The notes below the pieces were generated by a model, which was not told the DNA's origin, made no database searches, and saw only the letters and a list, made by a program, of their open reading frames with translations. From Streptomyces sp. TLI_235 (lineage in GTDB: Bacteria > Actinomycetota > Actinomycetes > Streptomycetales > Streptomycetaceae): DNA of 64,000 bases. A program made the position numbers and the translations under genes. The stretch's first letter is position 1, and each line of letters starts with the position of its first letter. Location of the stretch: NCBI GenBank assembly GCA_002300355.1, contig NSGV01000001.1, forward strand, positions 5,475,074 to 5,539,073. Reading direction: 5' to 3'. Below, in pieces: positions 8,191 through 16,898 of this stretch.

Positions 8191-11100
8191 TCACCCCCGA
8201 CCCTTGGACAGCCAGGACAGCTCCTCGGCGGTCGCCCGCGCCGAGCCGCCCTCGGCCTCGTGGTAGTGCTCGATGTGGAAGCCGTCCGCGCCTCGGCCGC
8301 CGGCCATGGCCAGCCCGGTGCCGCCGAACGCGCCCCCGAAACGGAGGCCGCTGATCTCCCCGGTGATGCCGGCGAGTTGTCCGCGGAGGGCGGGCAGACG
8401 GCCGGCGATGCCCCGCATGAGGCCGTCCATGATGGACTGGCCGGCGGGGGTGAGCATGATGGCGTCGTAGGCGGGCGGGCCCTTGTGCTCCTTGATGTAG
8501 TCGCCGATGCCTCCGAGGACGTCACCGAGGTGGCTCAGCTTCGACTTGATGCCGTCGATCAGGCCGTCGATGAGCTTGGTGCCCGCGTTCCACAGGGTGC
8601 GGCCGAGGTCGCCGACGGCCTTGAGGATCTCGTACGGCAGGTTGATCATCAGTCGGACGACCGTGCCGAGCGCGCCCTTGACGACGTCGCCCAGGCTGTC
8701 GAAGGCGCCGTGCAGGTCGCCCTTCAGCAGCTGCGACACCATCCGCAGCGCGGGCACGACGACCGTCTGCACCTGCCGCGCGAGCTCGCCAGCGAAGATC
8801 CCAGCCAGCTTGCCGACGGTCGAGATGACGGGCCCCAGCGCGTCTACCAGCTTCGGCAGGGACTGGGCCAGCAGCTCGCCGAACTGCTTCAGGACCGGCT
8901 CCAGGGCGCGCATGATGTCGACGAACGCGTCGCCCAGCTTCTTGAGCGAGGGCTGCAGCTCTGTCAGCAGCCGGCTGAACACCGGCAGCAGAGCGGTGTT
9001 GAGCCGCAGCCAGATGTCCATCAGCGGGGTGATCAGCGACGGCAGTTCCGCGAGGATCGGCTTCAGCAGGCTGGAGATCACGTCCGCGACCTGCTTGACG
9101 ACCGGGGCGCTCTCCCGGAACTTTTCCGCGAACGCCTTGAAGATCGGGACGATGGCCGGCCCGAGCATCGCGATCAGGTCGCCGATGACGGGCAGCAGCG
9201 GCGACACGGCGGACGCAAGTTCGCTCACCGCCTGGGCCGCGGACTGCAGCACCGGGCCGAGCGCCTTGATGATGGGCCCCAGCGCATCCCCGAGCGCCTT
9301 GACCAGGTCATTCGCCCCGGGCGCCAGCGCGGACAGGACGGGGCCAACCGCCATGAGGGCCTGCGTCAGCAGCGGCGCCGCGGTGCTGGCCAGCGTCGAC
9401 ATGACACCGAACAGGGCCTGCAGCCCGCCTTGTACGGCAGGGCTGGCGAACGCGGTCTTCGCCGCGTCGCTGATCTTGACCAGCGTCGCCACGTACGACC
9501 CGCCGGTCTGCTGGGCCGCGCCCATGACCGAGCCGATGATCGAACCGACGTTACCGACGACCGTGGCGAGCTGGCCGATCAGATCGATCGCCGTGTCGAT
9601 CGCCTTCGTCATCCCGCCGGAGGCGAACGCCTTCGACATCGCCCCGGCGAGCTTGTCGAACACGCCGCCGGCCCCGGCGGTGAGCCGCTCGAACGCCGGG
9701 CCGGCCGCGGCGCCGATCTGCCCGAGGCCGGTGACGAGCTGGCCCGGCACCCGGGAGAGGTTCCCGAGGCCGCGGTTCGCCGAGTCGAGTGCCTGGCCGA
9801 GGATCCCGGACGATCCGAGGTTCGCCGCGGCGTCGAACGCGCCCTTCGCCATCGTGTTCAGCACGCCCGCCGTGTCGACGAGCCGGGAGTGGAGCGTCGG
9901 CAGGAGCGCGCCCGCCGCGGTGCGAAGCGACCCCGCGAGGCCGTCGAACAGCCGCTGCTGCACATCGAACTTGAGATCGGCCAGGGCGGGCTTGAGGCGG
10001 ATGATCTCCTCGACGAACGCCCGCGCGTTCGGCGTCAGCTTCGCCAGCGCGGCCGCGAGCGGATCCACACCGCCACCGGCCGCACCGGCGCCCGCCTGCT
10101 GCATTGCCTCCATCGCGCGCTGGATCTGCTCCGCGCCCTGCTGGGCGGTGCGGGCCTGCTGCTTCTGCGCGTCGGCGACCGCGCGGGTCTGGTCGCCGAC
10201 GTTGCGCTGCGCGAGGGCGAGCTTGTCCTGCGCGTCGATGACCTTCTTGGAGCCGTCGACGCCGGCGGCGTTCGCCTGCGCGGCCTGGTCCTGGAGCCGC
10301 TTGTACCCCAGGCCCTGCTCCTTGAGGTGCTGGACCGCCAGGTCGTAGGCGAGCTGGGCCTCCTCGCGCTGCTGCTGCGACGCGCTCTTGTCGGCCAGGA
10401 CCTTGTTGAGGTTCTGCTGGGCGTCCTGCACGCGCAGGACGGCCTCGCGCTGGCCGAGCGCGGAGTCCGCGAGCCGGTTGTTCAGGTCCTCGAGGTCCAT
10501 CGCGGCCTGCCTGCGGGCATCCGTGAGGGCGTTCTGCGCGGACAGTGCGGACTTCTGGGCGTCCGTCAGGTTCCGCTCGGCGCTGGCGACCTGCTGTGCG
10601 GCCCGCTCGTTGGCGTCGGCGGCCTGCCGGACCGCGTCCTTGACGGCCCGCTGGGCGTTGGCGAAGCCGTTCGCCGCCTTCGCGGCGCCGCCGGCCGCTG
10701 CCGGGGCGTCGGCGAACGCAGCCTTGATCGCGGAGCCGATCCCGCTGGTGCCGATCTTGATGGCGGCGGCAGCCGACGCCACCGCCAACAACCCGGACAC
10801 CGCCACCCCGGCGGCCGGGGCGATGCTGACCAGCGTCGCGACGACACCCGCCAGGACCGGCACCGCGGCACCGATCTGGCCGGCCGTCATCGCGGCCTGA
10901 CCTGCGACGCCGCCGAGCGACCCGGCGACCGAACCGAGCATCGACGACAGCCGGGAGAAATCCCTCTCCGCGCGGTCGACCTCCCGGTCCTCGTCAACCC
11001 GGACGTTGATCTCCGGGTCGACCCGGCCCAGTGCCTCGGCCTCCGCCGCCACCCGGGCGAGCTCGGCCTGAGCCCGCTGCGCGTTGGTGTGGACCTCGAC

Positions 11101-11529
11101 CGCGACGTCCTCGCGGGCCATCTCATCCAGGCGGCCCTGCAAGGTCTCCAGGACCGTGAACGCCTGCCGGGTGCCGAGGTTGACCTGCGGCGAGATGTCC
11201 TGCCGGGCGAGCGCGAGGAGCCGGTCCTGCAGCGCGTCGAGGCGGGTGCCGGCCTCCTCCGCGGAGATCGTGACGCCGACCCTCTCCGCGGCGAGGTCCC
11301 GCATTGCGTGCCGGACCTCGTTGAACTCCCGTTCCGCGTCGCTCGAGTCGGCGGTGATCCGCATCGTCGGCAGGCGCCGCAGCGCGGCGTCCATGTCCCG
11401 GCGGATGCTCGTCGCGGTCTGGTTGGCGTCGCGCTCCAGGCCGCGCATCAGGACCTCGGACCGGGCGATGCCGGCCTCGGCTCCGGCCGGGTCGACGTCG
11501 AACGTTGCGGTCAGCTCGCCAACGTTCAC
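8191..11529 (-). CDS. Tail tape measure protein
   Basis: A 1112-aa protein, the longest real frame here. Residues 1-170 are helical and charged. A hydrophobic stretch at about 205-285 is probably membrane-active during DNA entry. Long Ala/Gln-rich coiled coils run through 290-470, and helical repeats with further hydrophobic patches follow to about 1000. At roughly 0.15 nm per residue the tail would be near 165 nm. The GTG start at 11529 follows an AGGGGG site. It sits after the tail chaperones, as expected. A long + strand frame opposite it is a shadow of GC-rich codons. Confidence 0.93.
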   Translation of the reverse strand: MNVGELTATFDVDPAGAEAGIARSEVLMRGLERDANQTATSIRRDMDAALRRLPTMRITADSSDAEREFNEVRHAMRDLAAERVGVTISAEEAGTRLDALQDRLLALARQDISPQVNLGTRQAFTVLETLQGRLDEMAREDVAVEVHTNAQRAQAELARVAAEAEALGRVDPEINVRVDEDREVDRAERDFSRLSSMLGSVAGSLGGVAGQAAMTAGQIGAAVPVLAGVVATLVSIAPAAGVAVSGLLAVASAAAAIKIGTSGIGSAIKAAFADAPAAAGGAAKAANGFANAQRAVKDAVRQAADANERAAQQVASAERNLTDAQKSALSAQNALTDARRQAAMDLEDLNNRLADSALGQREAVLRVQDAQQNLNKVLADKSASQQQREEAQLAYDLAVQHLKEQGLGYKRLQDQAAQANAAGVDGSKKVIDAQDKLALAQRNVGDQTRAVADAQKQQARTAQQGAEQIQRAMEAMQQAGAGAAGGGVDPLAAALAKLTPNARAFVEEIIRLKPALADLKFDVQQRLFDGLAGSLRTAAGALLPTLHSRLVDTAGVLNTMAKGAFDAAANLGSSGILGQALDSANRGLGNLSRVPGQLVTGLGQIGAAAGPAFERLTAGAGGVFDKLAGAMSKAFASGGMTKAIDTAIDLIGQLATVVGNVGSIIGSVMGAAQQTGGSYVATLVKISDAAKTAFASPAVQGGLQALFGVMSTLASTAAPLLTQALMAVGPVLSALAPGANDLVKALGDALGPIIKALGPVLQSAAQAVSELASAVSPLLPVIGDLIAMLGPAIVPIFKAFAEKFRESAPVVKQVADVISSLLKPILAELPSLITPLMDIWLRLNTALLPVFSRLLTELQPSLKKLGDAFVDIMRALEPVLKQFGELLAQSLPKLVDALGPVISTVGKLAGIFAGELARQVQTVVVPALRMVSQLLKGDLHGAFDSLGDVVKGALGTVVRLMINLPYEILKAVGDLGRTLWNAGTKLIDGLIDGIKSKLSHLGDVLGGIGDYIKEHKGPPAYDAIMLTPAGQSIMDGLMRGIAGRLPALRGQLAGITGEISGLRFGGAFGGTGLAMAGGRGADGFHIEHYHEAEGGSARATAEELSWLSKGRG

Positions 11530-11542
11530 CGGGCGCCCCCTT

Positions 11543-12306
11543 CTATTCGGTTGTTGCGGGACCGCCCAGGTAGGAGCCGAGCGCGCCGGCGATCTCCTCG
11601 GGGCTGCTGACCGGCTTCGGGTCGGCGGCCGCGGCCTTCAGGAACAGCGAGGCGTCGCTCAGGCCGCGGAGCAGGACTCCGAACTCCCGCAGCGTCAGGC
11701 TGGCGATGTCGGCCGGGCGGAGCCCGTACTCGCGCCGGAGGTCCGCCTCTAGACGCGCCCAGTGCGTGAGGACCTGCCGCCAGAAGCGGCGCGCCTCTGG
11801 GCGCGGTTCAGCGCTTTTCCCCGGTCATCGTGCTCCGCGACGTACCGCGCGCAGTCGGCCAGCGTGGCGCTGCCGGGCTTGTCCATGTTCCGGGCGGCGT
11901 ACGCGAGGACGATGGACAGCTGCCGCTGCGTGATGCCGTTGGCGATCCACTCGTCGAGGACGCCGTCGCCGAACACGGTGGCGAGCACGGTGCGGAACGT
12001 CTCAAGGCTCTCCTCGCCTGCGTGCCGTTCGGCGAGGAGCGCGAACCCGAGCGGGGTGTCGGTCGGGAGCTCGTAGTCCTGCTCGTACAGGTGGAGAACG
12101 GCGGGCCGGACCTTGGACACCTCGGCGGCGAAAAACGCGTCGGCGTCGTCGGCGTCGAGCGGCTCAGGCCCGCGGTCGTCCCCGTCCTCGTCGTCGTCAT
12201 ACAGGTCGGCGTCGGCCCCGTCCTCGACGTCGTCGGGCTCGTAGTCGTCGACAGGGGCGGGGGCGGCCGGGGCCGGGCGGCGCGGGCGGTTGGGCCGGCG
12301 GCTCAC
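11543..12306 (-). CDS. Tail assembly chaperone, G-T frameshift product
   Basis: Long product made by -1 ribosomal slippage. The ribosome reads from GTG 12306 to the heptamer GGGAAAA (11821-11815, minus strand, in phase G GGA AAA), slips back one base and continues to TAG at 11543-11545. The result is 164 codons of the G frame plus 90 of the T frame, about 254 aa. The T part is helical, with FWRQVLTHWARLEADLRREYG and LTLREFGVLLRG. This is the lambda G/GT arrangement, which chaperones the tape measure during tail assembly. The heptamer fits the X XXY YYZ rule exactly. Confidence 0.88.
11749..12306 (-). CDS. Tail assembly chaperone, short G product
   Basis: The 185-aa unshifted product. An acidic N terminus (Asp-rich, residues 18-55) precedes a helical domain (VRPAVLHLYEQDYEL, LETFRTVLATVFGD, AYAARNMDKPG) and a basic tail. 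It starts with GTG 12306, overlapping the tail-tube stop (GTGA). The slippery heptamer at 11815-11821 lies 63-69 bases before the end of this frame's stop codon. Confidence 0.88.
   Translation of the reverse strand: MSRRPNRPRRPAPAAPAPVDDYEPDDVEDGADADLYDDDEDGDDRGPEPLDADDADAFFAAEVSKVRPAVLHLYEQDYELPTDTPLGFALLAERHAGEESLETFRTVLATVFGDGVLDEWIANGITQRQLSIVLAYAARNMDKPGSATLADCARYVAEHDDRGKALNRAQRRAASGGRSSRTGRV
11815..11821 (-). promoter_or_regulatory. -1 ribosomal frameshift site GGGAAAA
   Basis: On the minus strand the codons are CGG GGA AAA GCG, giving a perfectly phased G GGA AAA slippery heptamer. Slipping by -1 opens a 90-codon frame to 11543 that has no start codon of its own at this place. A G+C-rich stretch follows that could form a stimulatory hairpin. 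Confidence 0.88.
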
Positions 12307-12755
12307 GGCGCCGCCACGAGGGTCTCGGCACCGGTGCGGGTGATCTCCATACCCCACTTGGACATCGCGTTGGTGTCGCCACCCTGCTCGGCGGCCTTCG
12401 CGGTGACGGACCACACCCGCCACTGCACCTCGGTGGTGTGCCGGAACCGGATCTGTCCCACCGAGTTGTCGGCGAGGCCCTGGGCGAGGGCGTCGAGGTA
12501 CCCCTGCCCCGGGTCGGCGAGACCCGTCGCCTTGTCGATGCGGCGCAGGCCCTCCAGCTTGATGGAGCCGCCGCGCTGCATGACGACCTGCTCGAACTGG
12601 CCGGCGGAGTCGAAGTCTGTGGTCTCGGTTTCCTGGACCTTGTCGCCAAAGTTTGGCGAGAAGGAGCTGAGCCCCTTCACTGCGGTCCAGGTCGGGCCGG
12701 ATCCGATCGGGACCTGGAAGATCCAGTCACGGGCGGCGATCTTGCTCGTGGCCAT
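12303..12755 (-). CDS. Major tail tube protein
   Basis: A 150-aa protein with alternating strands and the pattern WTAVKGLSSFSPNF, TTDFDSAG and MQRGGSIKLEGL typical of siphovirus tail tube subunits (phage tail protein, TP901-1/HK97 gpV-like). The length suits the family. GGAGGTG lies 8 bases upstream of ATG 12755. It is placed just before the tail chaperones and after the tail terminator. Confidence 0.85.
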   Translation of the reverse strand: MATSKIAARDWIFQVPIGSGPTWTAVKGLSSFSPNFGDKVQETETTDFDSAGQFEQVVMQRGGSIKLEGLRRIDKATGLADPGQGYLDALAQGLADNSVGQIRFRHTTEVQWRVWSVTAKAAEQGGDTNAMSKWGMEITRTGAETLVAAP

Positions 12756-12767
12756 CGGGCCACCTCC

Positions 12768-13190
12768 TCAGCTGCGGTGGGTGGTCTCGCTGACCACGTG
12801 GAGACGGAAGTTCACGACGTGCTCGGGCCGGCCGCGCTCGTCCTTGCCGAGCGGGGACGGGGTCTGCTGGGCGGCCGCAAGGACCAGCCACGTGCCGTCG
12901 GGCAGCGCGGTGTCGGTCAGCCCCTGCAGCGCGCTGTAGATGTCCTGGCAGCGGCGGCGGGACGGGCGGGGGTCCTCGGCCGGGCCGCGGGCCCTCACCT
13001 GCAGCCCGAGCTCGTCGTCTGCGTTCAGCGGGTCCGGGAGGCCGAGCGGGTAGGTGGCGATGGCCACGGCCTCGTCCGGCGCCTCGGGCATGGTGTCGAC
13101 GAACAGGTCACCGACCAGGCCCTCCGGGTCGAAGACGACGAGGCCGAGGCCGTGCAGGTAGCGGGCGATGCCGTCGAGGAGGTCAGCCAC
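12768..13190 (-). CDS. Tail terminator-like (minor capsid 3) protein
   Basis: A 140-aa protein between the gp10-like protein and the tail tube, the usual slot of the tail terminator. The N-terminal helix LLDGIARYLHGLG and the later RRRCQDIYSAL and NFRLHVV patterns fit small minor capsid/tail terminator proteins of Gram-positive siphoviruses. The start overlaps the preceding gene by 8 bases. Confidence 0.75.
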   Translation of the reverse strand: MADLLDGIARYLHGLGLVVFDPEGLVGDLFVDTMPEAPDEAVAIATYPLGLPDPLNADDELGLQVRARGPAEDPRPSRRRCQDIYSALQGLTDTALPDGTWLVLAAAQQTPSPLGKDERGRPEHVVNFRLHVVSETTHRS

Positions 13191-13551
13191 GGCCGCCCCG
13201 CAGGCCGCCCTCGCGGCGGATCGTCGCGGCGATGATCGCGAGCATGGCCTCCTTCTCGCGGTTCATCGGCCCCTCGAGGTACTTCGCCTGCCGCCCGGGG
13301 GCGTGCTTCCAGGTCAGCTCCTCGTGCTGCCTGCGCGCGTACGGGGTGTCGAAGACGATCGCGCCCTGCGGTCCGGACGGCGCCATGAGGACGATGCCGG
13401 ACCGCTCGAGGGTGCCCTCGTCGAGGGGAACGATCTTCCTGGCCTCGGCGAGGGTGTGCTCGAGGGCGAGCTCCACCCCCTTACGGGCCGCGGCCTTCGA
13501 CCGGGTGAGCCAGGCCCGGCCCTCCCACCGGAACTGCGCGGACTGGGCCAC
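13183..13551 (-). CDS. HK97 gp10-like head-tail joining protein
   Basis: A 122-aa protein with IVPLDEGTLERSG followed by VFDTPYARRQHEE, the recognisable core of minor capsid 2/HK97 gp10-like proteins that sit at the head-tail junction. It is basic and helical at the N terminus. Gene order (stopper, gp10-like, terminator, tube) supports the call. Confidence 0.85.
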   Translation of the reverse strand: MAQSAQFRWEGRAWLTRSKAAARKGVELALEHTLAEARKIVPLDEGTLERSGIVLMAPSGPQGAIVFDTPYARRQHEELTWKHAPGRQAKYLEGPMNREKEAMLAIIAATIRREGGLRGGRG

Positions 13552-13563
13552 CGGCGGACCTCC

Positions 13564-13884
13564 CTACGTGAGCTGGATCTCGAGGTGATCCGGGGTGGGC
13601 AGGCCGCCGCCGTCGTGCCGCAACGCGGCAATCACGGTGGTCGTGCGGCCGTCCGGCAGCGTCACCCGGCTGCGAGCCGGGCAGACGGTCGCCAGCGGCG
13701 CATATGCGGTGCTCGAGGAGACGACCTCCTCGCCGCCCGGGGCCCGGACCAGGCGGGTCCGCTCCTCGAGGAAGCACCGCACCCCGGTCACCTCGGGCCC
13801 GTACTTCGGGCCGTAGGCCGAGCTGCCGAGGTACGGCTCGACGGTGATCCGGTGCCGCATCAGCGCGGCCGGGAGGGCGGCCAT
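13564..13884 (-). CDS. Head-tail stopper (minor capsid 1) protein
   Basis: A 106-aa beta-rich protein (RHRITVEPYLG, TGVRCFLEERTRLVR, SRVTLPDGRTTTVIAAL). The pattern and slot match the head completion/stopper family (minor capsid 1) that closes the connector. The ATG at 13884 overlaps the upstream stop (TGATG). Confidence 0.78.
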   Translation of the reverse strand: MAALPAALMRHRITVEPYLGSSAYGPKYGPEVTGVRCFLEERTRLVRAPGGEEVVSSSTAYAPLATVCPARSRVTLPDGRTTTVIAALRHDGGGLPTPDHLEIQLT

Positions 13885-14303
13885 CAGGTGGCCACCATGC
13901 CGAGGACGAACCGGTCCGGTGTCATGTCCGGGGACTGCAGCGCGTCCCACACGGCGGGGGCGAGCTGCCGGGCCGGGGAGTCGCCGCCGGACACCGAGTC
14001 GGCGGAGCGGCTCAGTTGAGCGGAGCCGATCTTGACGGTGCCCCAGCCGACGGCGGACGAGCCGGTCGAGTCGCCGAGTTCGCCCCACCACTGCACCTGC
14101 GCGCAGGTGGCGTCCGCCAGCGCGGCCAGGACCACGCTGTCGGTCGGCATGCCGGTGACGGTGTCGACCTGGTACCAGCATGCCCGCAGCACCGCGCGGT
14201 CGAGCATCTCGGACGCGCGGGTGAGGAGCCTGCTGGTGTCCGCGTCCGGGGCCTGCCCGGTGTACGCCTGGTACTGCTCGGGGGTGGCGTAGACGCGTGG
14301 CAC
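13884..14303 (-). CDS. Head-tail adaptor protein
   Basis: A 139-aa mostly helical protein that begins VYATPEQYQAYTG and continues with RASEMLDRAVL and LADATCAQVQWW, the pattern of gp6/gp15-like connector adaptors that bind the portal ring. The GTG start at 14303 has GGGAGG 6 bases upstream. It is followed directly by the stopper gene. Confidence 0.8.
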   Translation of the reverse strand: MPRVYATPEQYQAYTGQAPDADTSRLLTRASEMLDRAVLRACWYQVDTVTGMPTDSVVLAALADATCAQVQWWGELGDSTGSSAVGWGTVKIGSAQLSRSADSVSGGDSPARQLAPAVWDALQSPDMTPDRFVLGMVAT

Positions 14304-14314
14304 GTCGGCCTCCC

Positions 14315-14833
14315 TTACGCGCTGGAGCCGATCACGATCACGTCGTACGACACGCTCGTGCCGGCGGCGCCGTTGGTGATCCGCAGGAGGTCCGCGGTGC
14401 CGCCGGTGACCGGGTAGGCGGTGGCGTCCGGGGCGAACAGGGCGAGGAACCCGCCCGGCTTGACCTTGACCTTGTCGGTCGCGGAGCCCGCCCACGAGAT
14501 GAACCCGTTCGAGGCGGCGCCGCCCACGACCACGTCGTTGGTGTTGGCCGCCGCCGCGGCGACGATCAGCCCCTTCACCCGGGCGAGGGTCAGGGTGCTG
14601 CCGAGGGCGTCGACCAGGGTGCCGGCGAGGTCGAGGTCCTCGTTCGCCGACCCCGCCAGGGTGCGGGCCCCGCTCACCCACAGCTTGTCGGCCTGGCCGG
14701 AGCCGGTGCCGGAGCCGATGCCGAGCGACTGCTGGTAGCTGACCGGCATCTGCGGGGTCTGGCCGCTGAGCGGCTGGGCGCCGGTCAGCAGCGTCGACAG
14801 GGACAGCAGGACCTGTGTGTTGATCAGTGCCAT
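14315..14833 (-). CDS. Virion structural protein of unknown fold
   Basis: A 172-aa protein, rich in Ala, Gly, Thr and Val, with a helical N terminus (LINTQVLLSLSTLL) and a regular beta-strand body. It lies between the major capsid region and the head-tail adaptor and shares its low-complexity strand style with the next gene. A capsid decoration protein is the likeliest role, but this is inference. Confidence 0.6.
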   Translation of the reverse strand: MALINTQVLLSLSTLLTGAQPLSGQTPQMPVSYQQSLGIGSGTGSGQADKLWVSGARTLAGSANEDLDLAGTLVDALGSTLTLARVKGLIVAAAAANTNDVVVGGAASNGFISWAGSATDKVKVKPGGFLALFAPDATAYPVTGGTADLLRITNGAAGTSVSYDVIVIGSSA

Positions 14834-14846
14834 GTCCGACCCCCGC

Positions 14847-15443
14847 TCAGTTCACGATCACGAGCGGCACGGTGGCCGCCGCGGTCGGGGTGGCGATGGT
14901 GGCCGGAGCGGTCGCGGTGAGGGCCGAGCCGGACGTCTGGGCGAGGTTCTTCTCGCCGGTGGTGATGCCGGCCGATGCGGTGGTCGACGCGCCGACCAGC
15001 GACGGCACGGTGGTGGCCTTGACCATGATGGCGGCCCAGTACCAGCCGTCGGCGGTGATGGTCACCGCGCTGGCCAGGGTGAACGTCTTGTTCGTGGTCG
15101 CGGCCCACGCCGCGCTGGTGCCGTCGGCGGACTGCGCGAGCAGGGCCGGCGTCGCCGCGCTGGAGTACAGGGCGGCCCACTGGTTGGTGGGGGTGCCCGC
15201 CGCGGTCGCCCCGGACCGGAAGGTCAGCGATGTGACGACGTCGCCCTTGCGGAGGTAGATCGGCACCGACGTCATGACCTGGGTGGTCAGGGCGCCGGTG
15301 TCCGCGGTGGCGTCGAGGCGCCGCATGTTGGAGCGGTAGAACGTGGCGCCCGGGTCGGCGCCGCCGAGGAACTGCCTCACCATGTCGGAGGCGTAGGAGA
15401 GTTCGTCGCGCACGATGCCGACGAACCGGCCGAAGGCGGTCAC
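14847..15443 (-). CDS. Virion structural protein, possible capsid decoration/fibre
   Basis: A 198-aa protein. Residues 1-45 are helical and charged. The remainder is a strand-rich domain (PIYLRKGDVVTSLTFRSG, WYWAAIMVKATT, ATVPLVIVN) resembling beta-sandwich domains of phage head fibres and decoration proteins. The start at 15443 overlaps the previous stop (15440) by four bases. No family was recognised. Confidence 0.6.
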   Translation of the reverse strand: MTAFGRFVGIVRDELSYASDMVRQFLGGADPGATFYRSNMRRLDATADTGALTTQVMTSVPIYLRKGDVVTSLTFRSGATAAGTPTNQWAALYSSAATPALLAQSADGTSAAWAATTNKTFTLASAVTITADGWYWAAIMVKATTVPSLVGASTTASAGITTGEKNLAQTSGSALTATAPATIATPTAAATVPLVIVN

Positions 15444-15811
15444 TGCTGGTCTCCCTTCGTGGCCTCGTAGGCCAGGACGGACTTACGCTGCTTGCCGCTG
15501 TCGGCGGCCTCGGCGGCGAGCACGCGGGCCCGCTCGTCGTCGTCAGCGGCGGCGAGGTGGGCGAGGACCTCGTCGGCGTTGTGCGCCGCGGGGTCGAACG
15601 CCGCGGCCGGGTCGGTGAATTCTGGCGTCCCGGCCTCGGGCTCCGGCTCGCCGGCCGGGGCGAGCCCGTACCCGGCGCGCTGGAAGTACGAGTACGCGGC
15701 GAGGCCACCGGCGGCGTCGGTGTCGACGGTGCCGGTGCCGTCCTCGAACCGGATACCGACGATGTCGCCGGCGAACTGCTGGCTCGGGTGGCTCACGGTG
15801 AACTGGGCCAT
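15440..15811 (-). CDS. Small head-region protein
   Basis: A 123-aa protein with a short beta N terminus (FTVSHPSQQFAGDIVGIRFEDG), an acidic Pro/Glu-rich middle, and a helical Lys-containing tail. Immediately after the major capsid gene, such proteins are common in actinophages and may be minor head or connector components. ATG 15811 is used. The function is unknown. Confidence 0.65.
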   Translation of the reverse strand: MAQFTVSHPSQQFAGDIVGIRFEDGTGTVDTDAAGGLAAYSYFQRAGYGLAPAGEPEPEAGTPEFTDPAAAFDPAAHNADEVLAHLAAADDDERARVLAAEAADSGKQRKSVLAYEATKGDQQ

Positions 15812-15813
15812 GG

Positions 15814-16881
15814 TCAGCTCACCTTCGCGTTCCGGAGGACGCCGCACGCCCGGGTGTTGCGGACGACGGCGGCGACCGGGCCCATCTCGATCTCGCCGGA
15901 CTTCACCGCGCCGGGCAGGTTGAGCGTGAAGTCGGGCATGTAGGCGTTGACGAGCTGCTGCCCGCCGAGGGAGGCGCCGTGCAGCGCGTCGAGGCCGAAG
16001 CTGACGGCGTACAGGTCGGTCAGGCCGGTGATGTTGCCGCCGCCGCCCGCACCGTCGGCGTCGCGGGTCTGGATCGGGATGATCGGGCCGGAGCCGGTCG
16101 CGGTGTCGCCCATGTCGACGAGGACCCACTGCCCGTACGACTCGATCTTCCGGCCGAGGGAATCGTCGACCGCGGTGTACATCGACGCCCAGCGGGCGAG
16201 CGCGCGCACGCGGGTGATCGACTGGGTGTTGCCGAGGATGGCCTTCACCCCGGGCGGGAGCGCGCCGGGCATGCCGGCGTCGCCGCCGCCGGTGTGCGAC
16301 GGGACGATCGTGCTGAGGAAGGCGTCGAGCTGGTCGAGGGCGGCCATCGCCAGCGCCTGGGAGTTGATCGCGCCCGGGGTCCAGTCGAGGTAGCCCGAGC
16401 TGGTGCCGTTGTTGAGCGGCAGGTACTCGGTGGACTGGCCGGTCAGCAGCTTGTCGAGGCCGTCGAAGCCGCCGTCGGTGCTGGCGTCGCCGCGGATGAG
16501 CTGCTGCTGGAAGGTCGTCCGGATCGAGGTGAGGAGCTGCTGCGACTGGAACGCGAGCTCGTTTGTCGCGGCCGGTCCGAGCTTGGCGAGGGTGCGGTCG
16601 ATGTTGAAGCTGCCGCCGAGGGGCTTGAGGTCGACCGTGTACCGCTGGCGGGTCGCCTGCGCGGCGGTGTACTCCTCGTTGAAGTTGCGGAAGGCGGCGG
16701 AGCGCGCGGCGGTCAGCCGGGTGTAGCCGTAGGTCAGGGTGCCGCCGCCGACGCCGGGGGTGACCGAGTCGTCGAAGACCATCTGGTCGAGGACCCAGGA
16801 GTAGCGGCGGATGTTGTCGATGACCGCGTAGTCGATGTCGTTCTGGGTGTTGATCGCTGCCTGGGCGAGCGTTACGGGCAT
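15814..16881 (-). CDS. Major capsid protein (HK97 fold)
   Basis: A 355-aa protein after the scaffold. A helical N-terminal arm (TLAQAAINTQNDIDYAVIDNIRRYSWVLDQM), an E-loop-like strand pair (TLTYGYTRLTAAR), a P-domain spine helix (ELAFQSQQLLTSIRTTFQQQLIRGD) and an A-domain with KAILGNTQSITRVR fit the HK97-type capsid. There is no fused protease or delta domain, consistent with a separate scaffold. GGAGGG lies 8 bases before ATG 16881. Confidence 0.9.
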   Translation of the reverse strand: MPVTLAQAAINTQNDIDYAVIDNIRRYSWVLDQMVFDDSVTPGVGGGTLTYGYTRLTAARSAAFRNFNEEYTAAQATRQRYTVDLKPLGGSFNIDRTLAKLGPAATNELAFQSQQLLTSIRTTFQQQLIRGDASTDGGFDGLDKLLTGQSTEYLPLNNGTSSGYLDWTPGAINSQALAMAALDQLDAFLSTIVPSHTGGGDAGMPGALPPGVKAILGNTQSITRVRALARWASMYTAVDDSLGRKIESYGQWVLVDMGDTATGSGPIIPIQTRDADGAGGGGNITGLTDLYAVSFGLDALHGASLGGQQLVNAYMPDFTLNLPGAVKSGEIEMGPVAAVVRNTRACGVLRNAKVS

Positions 16882-16898
16882 GGTGCCCTCCTGTCAGG

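Noticed and set aside
7816..11610. A 1264-codon + strand frame opposite the tape measure gene
   Set aside because: It is a shadow of GC-rich third positions, with Arg/Gly/Asp/Leu-rich low-complexity sequence and no domain, while the minus strand gives a typical tape measure protein.
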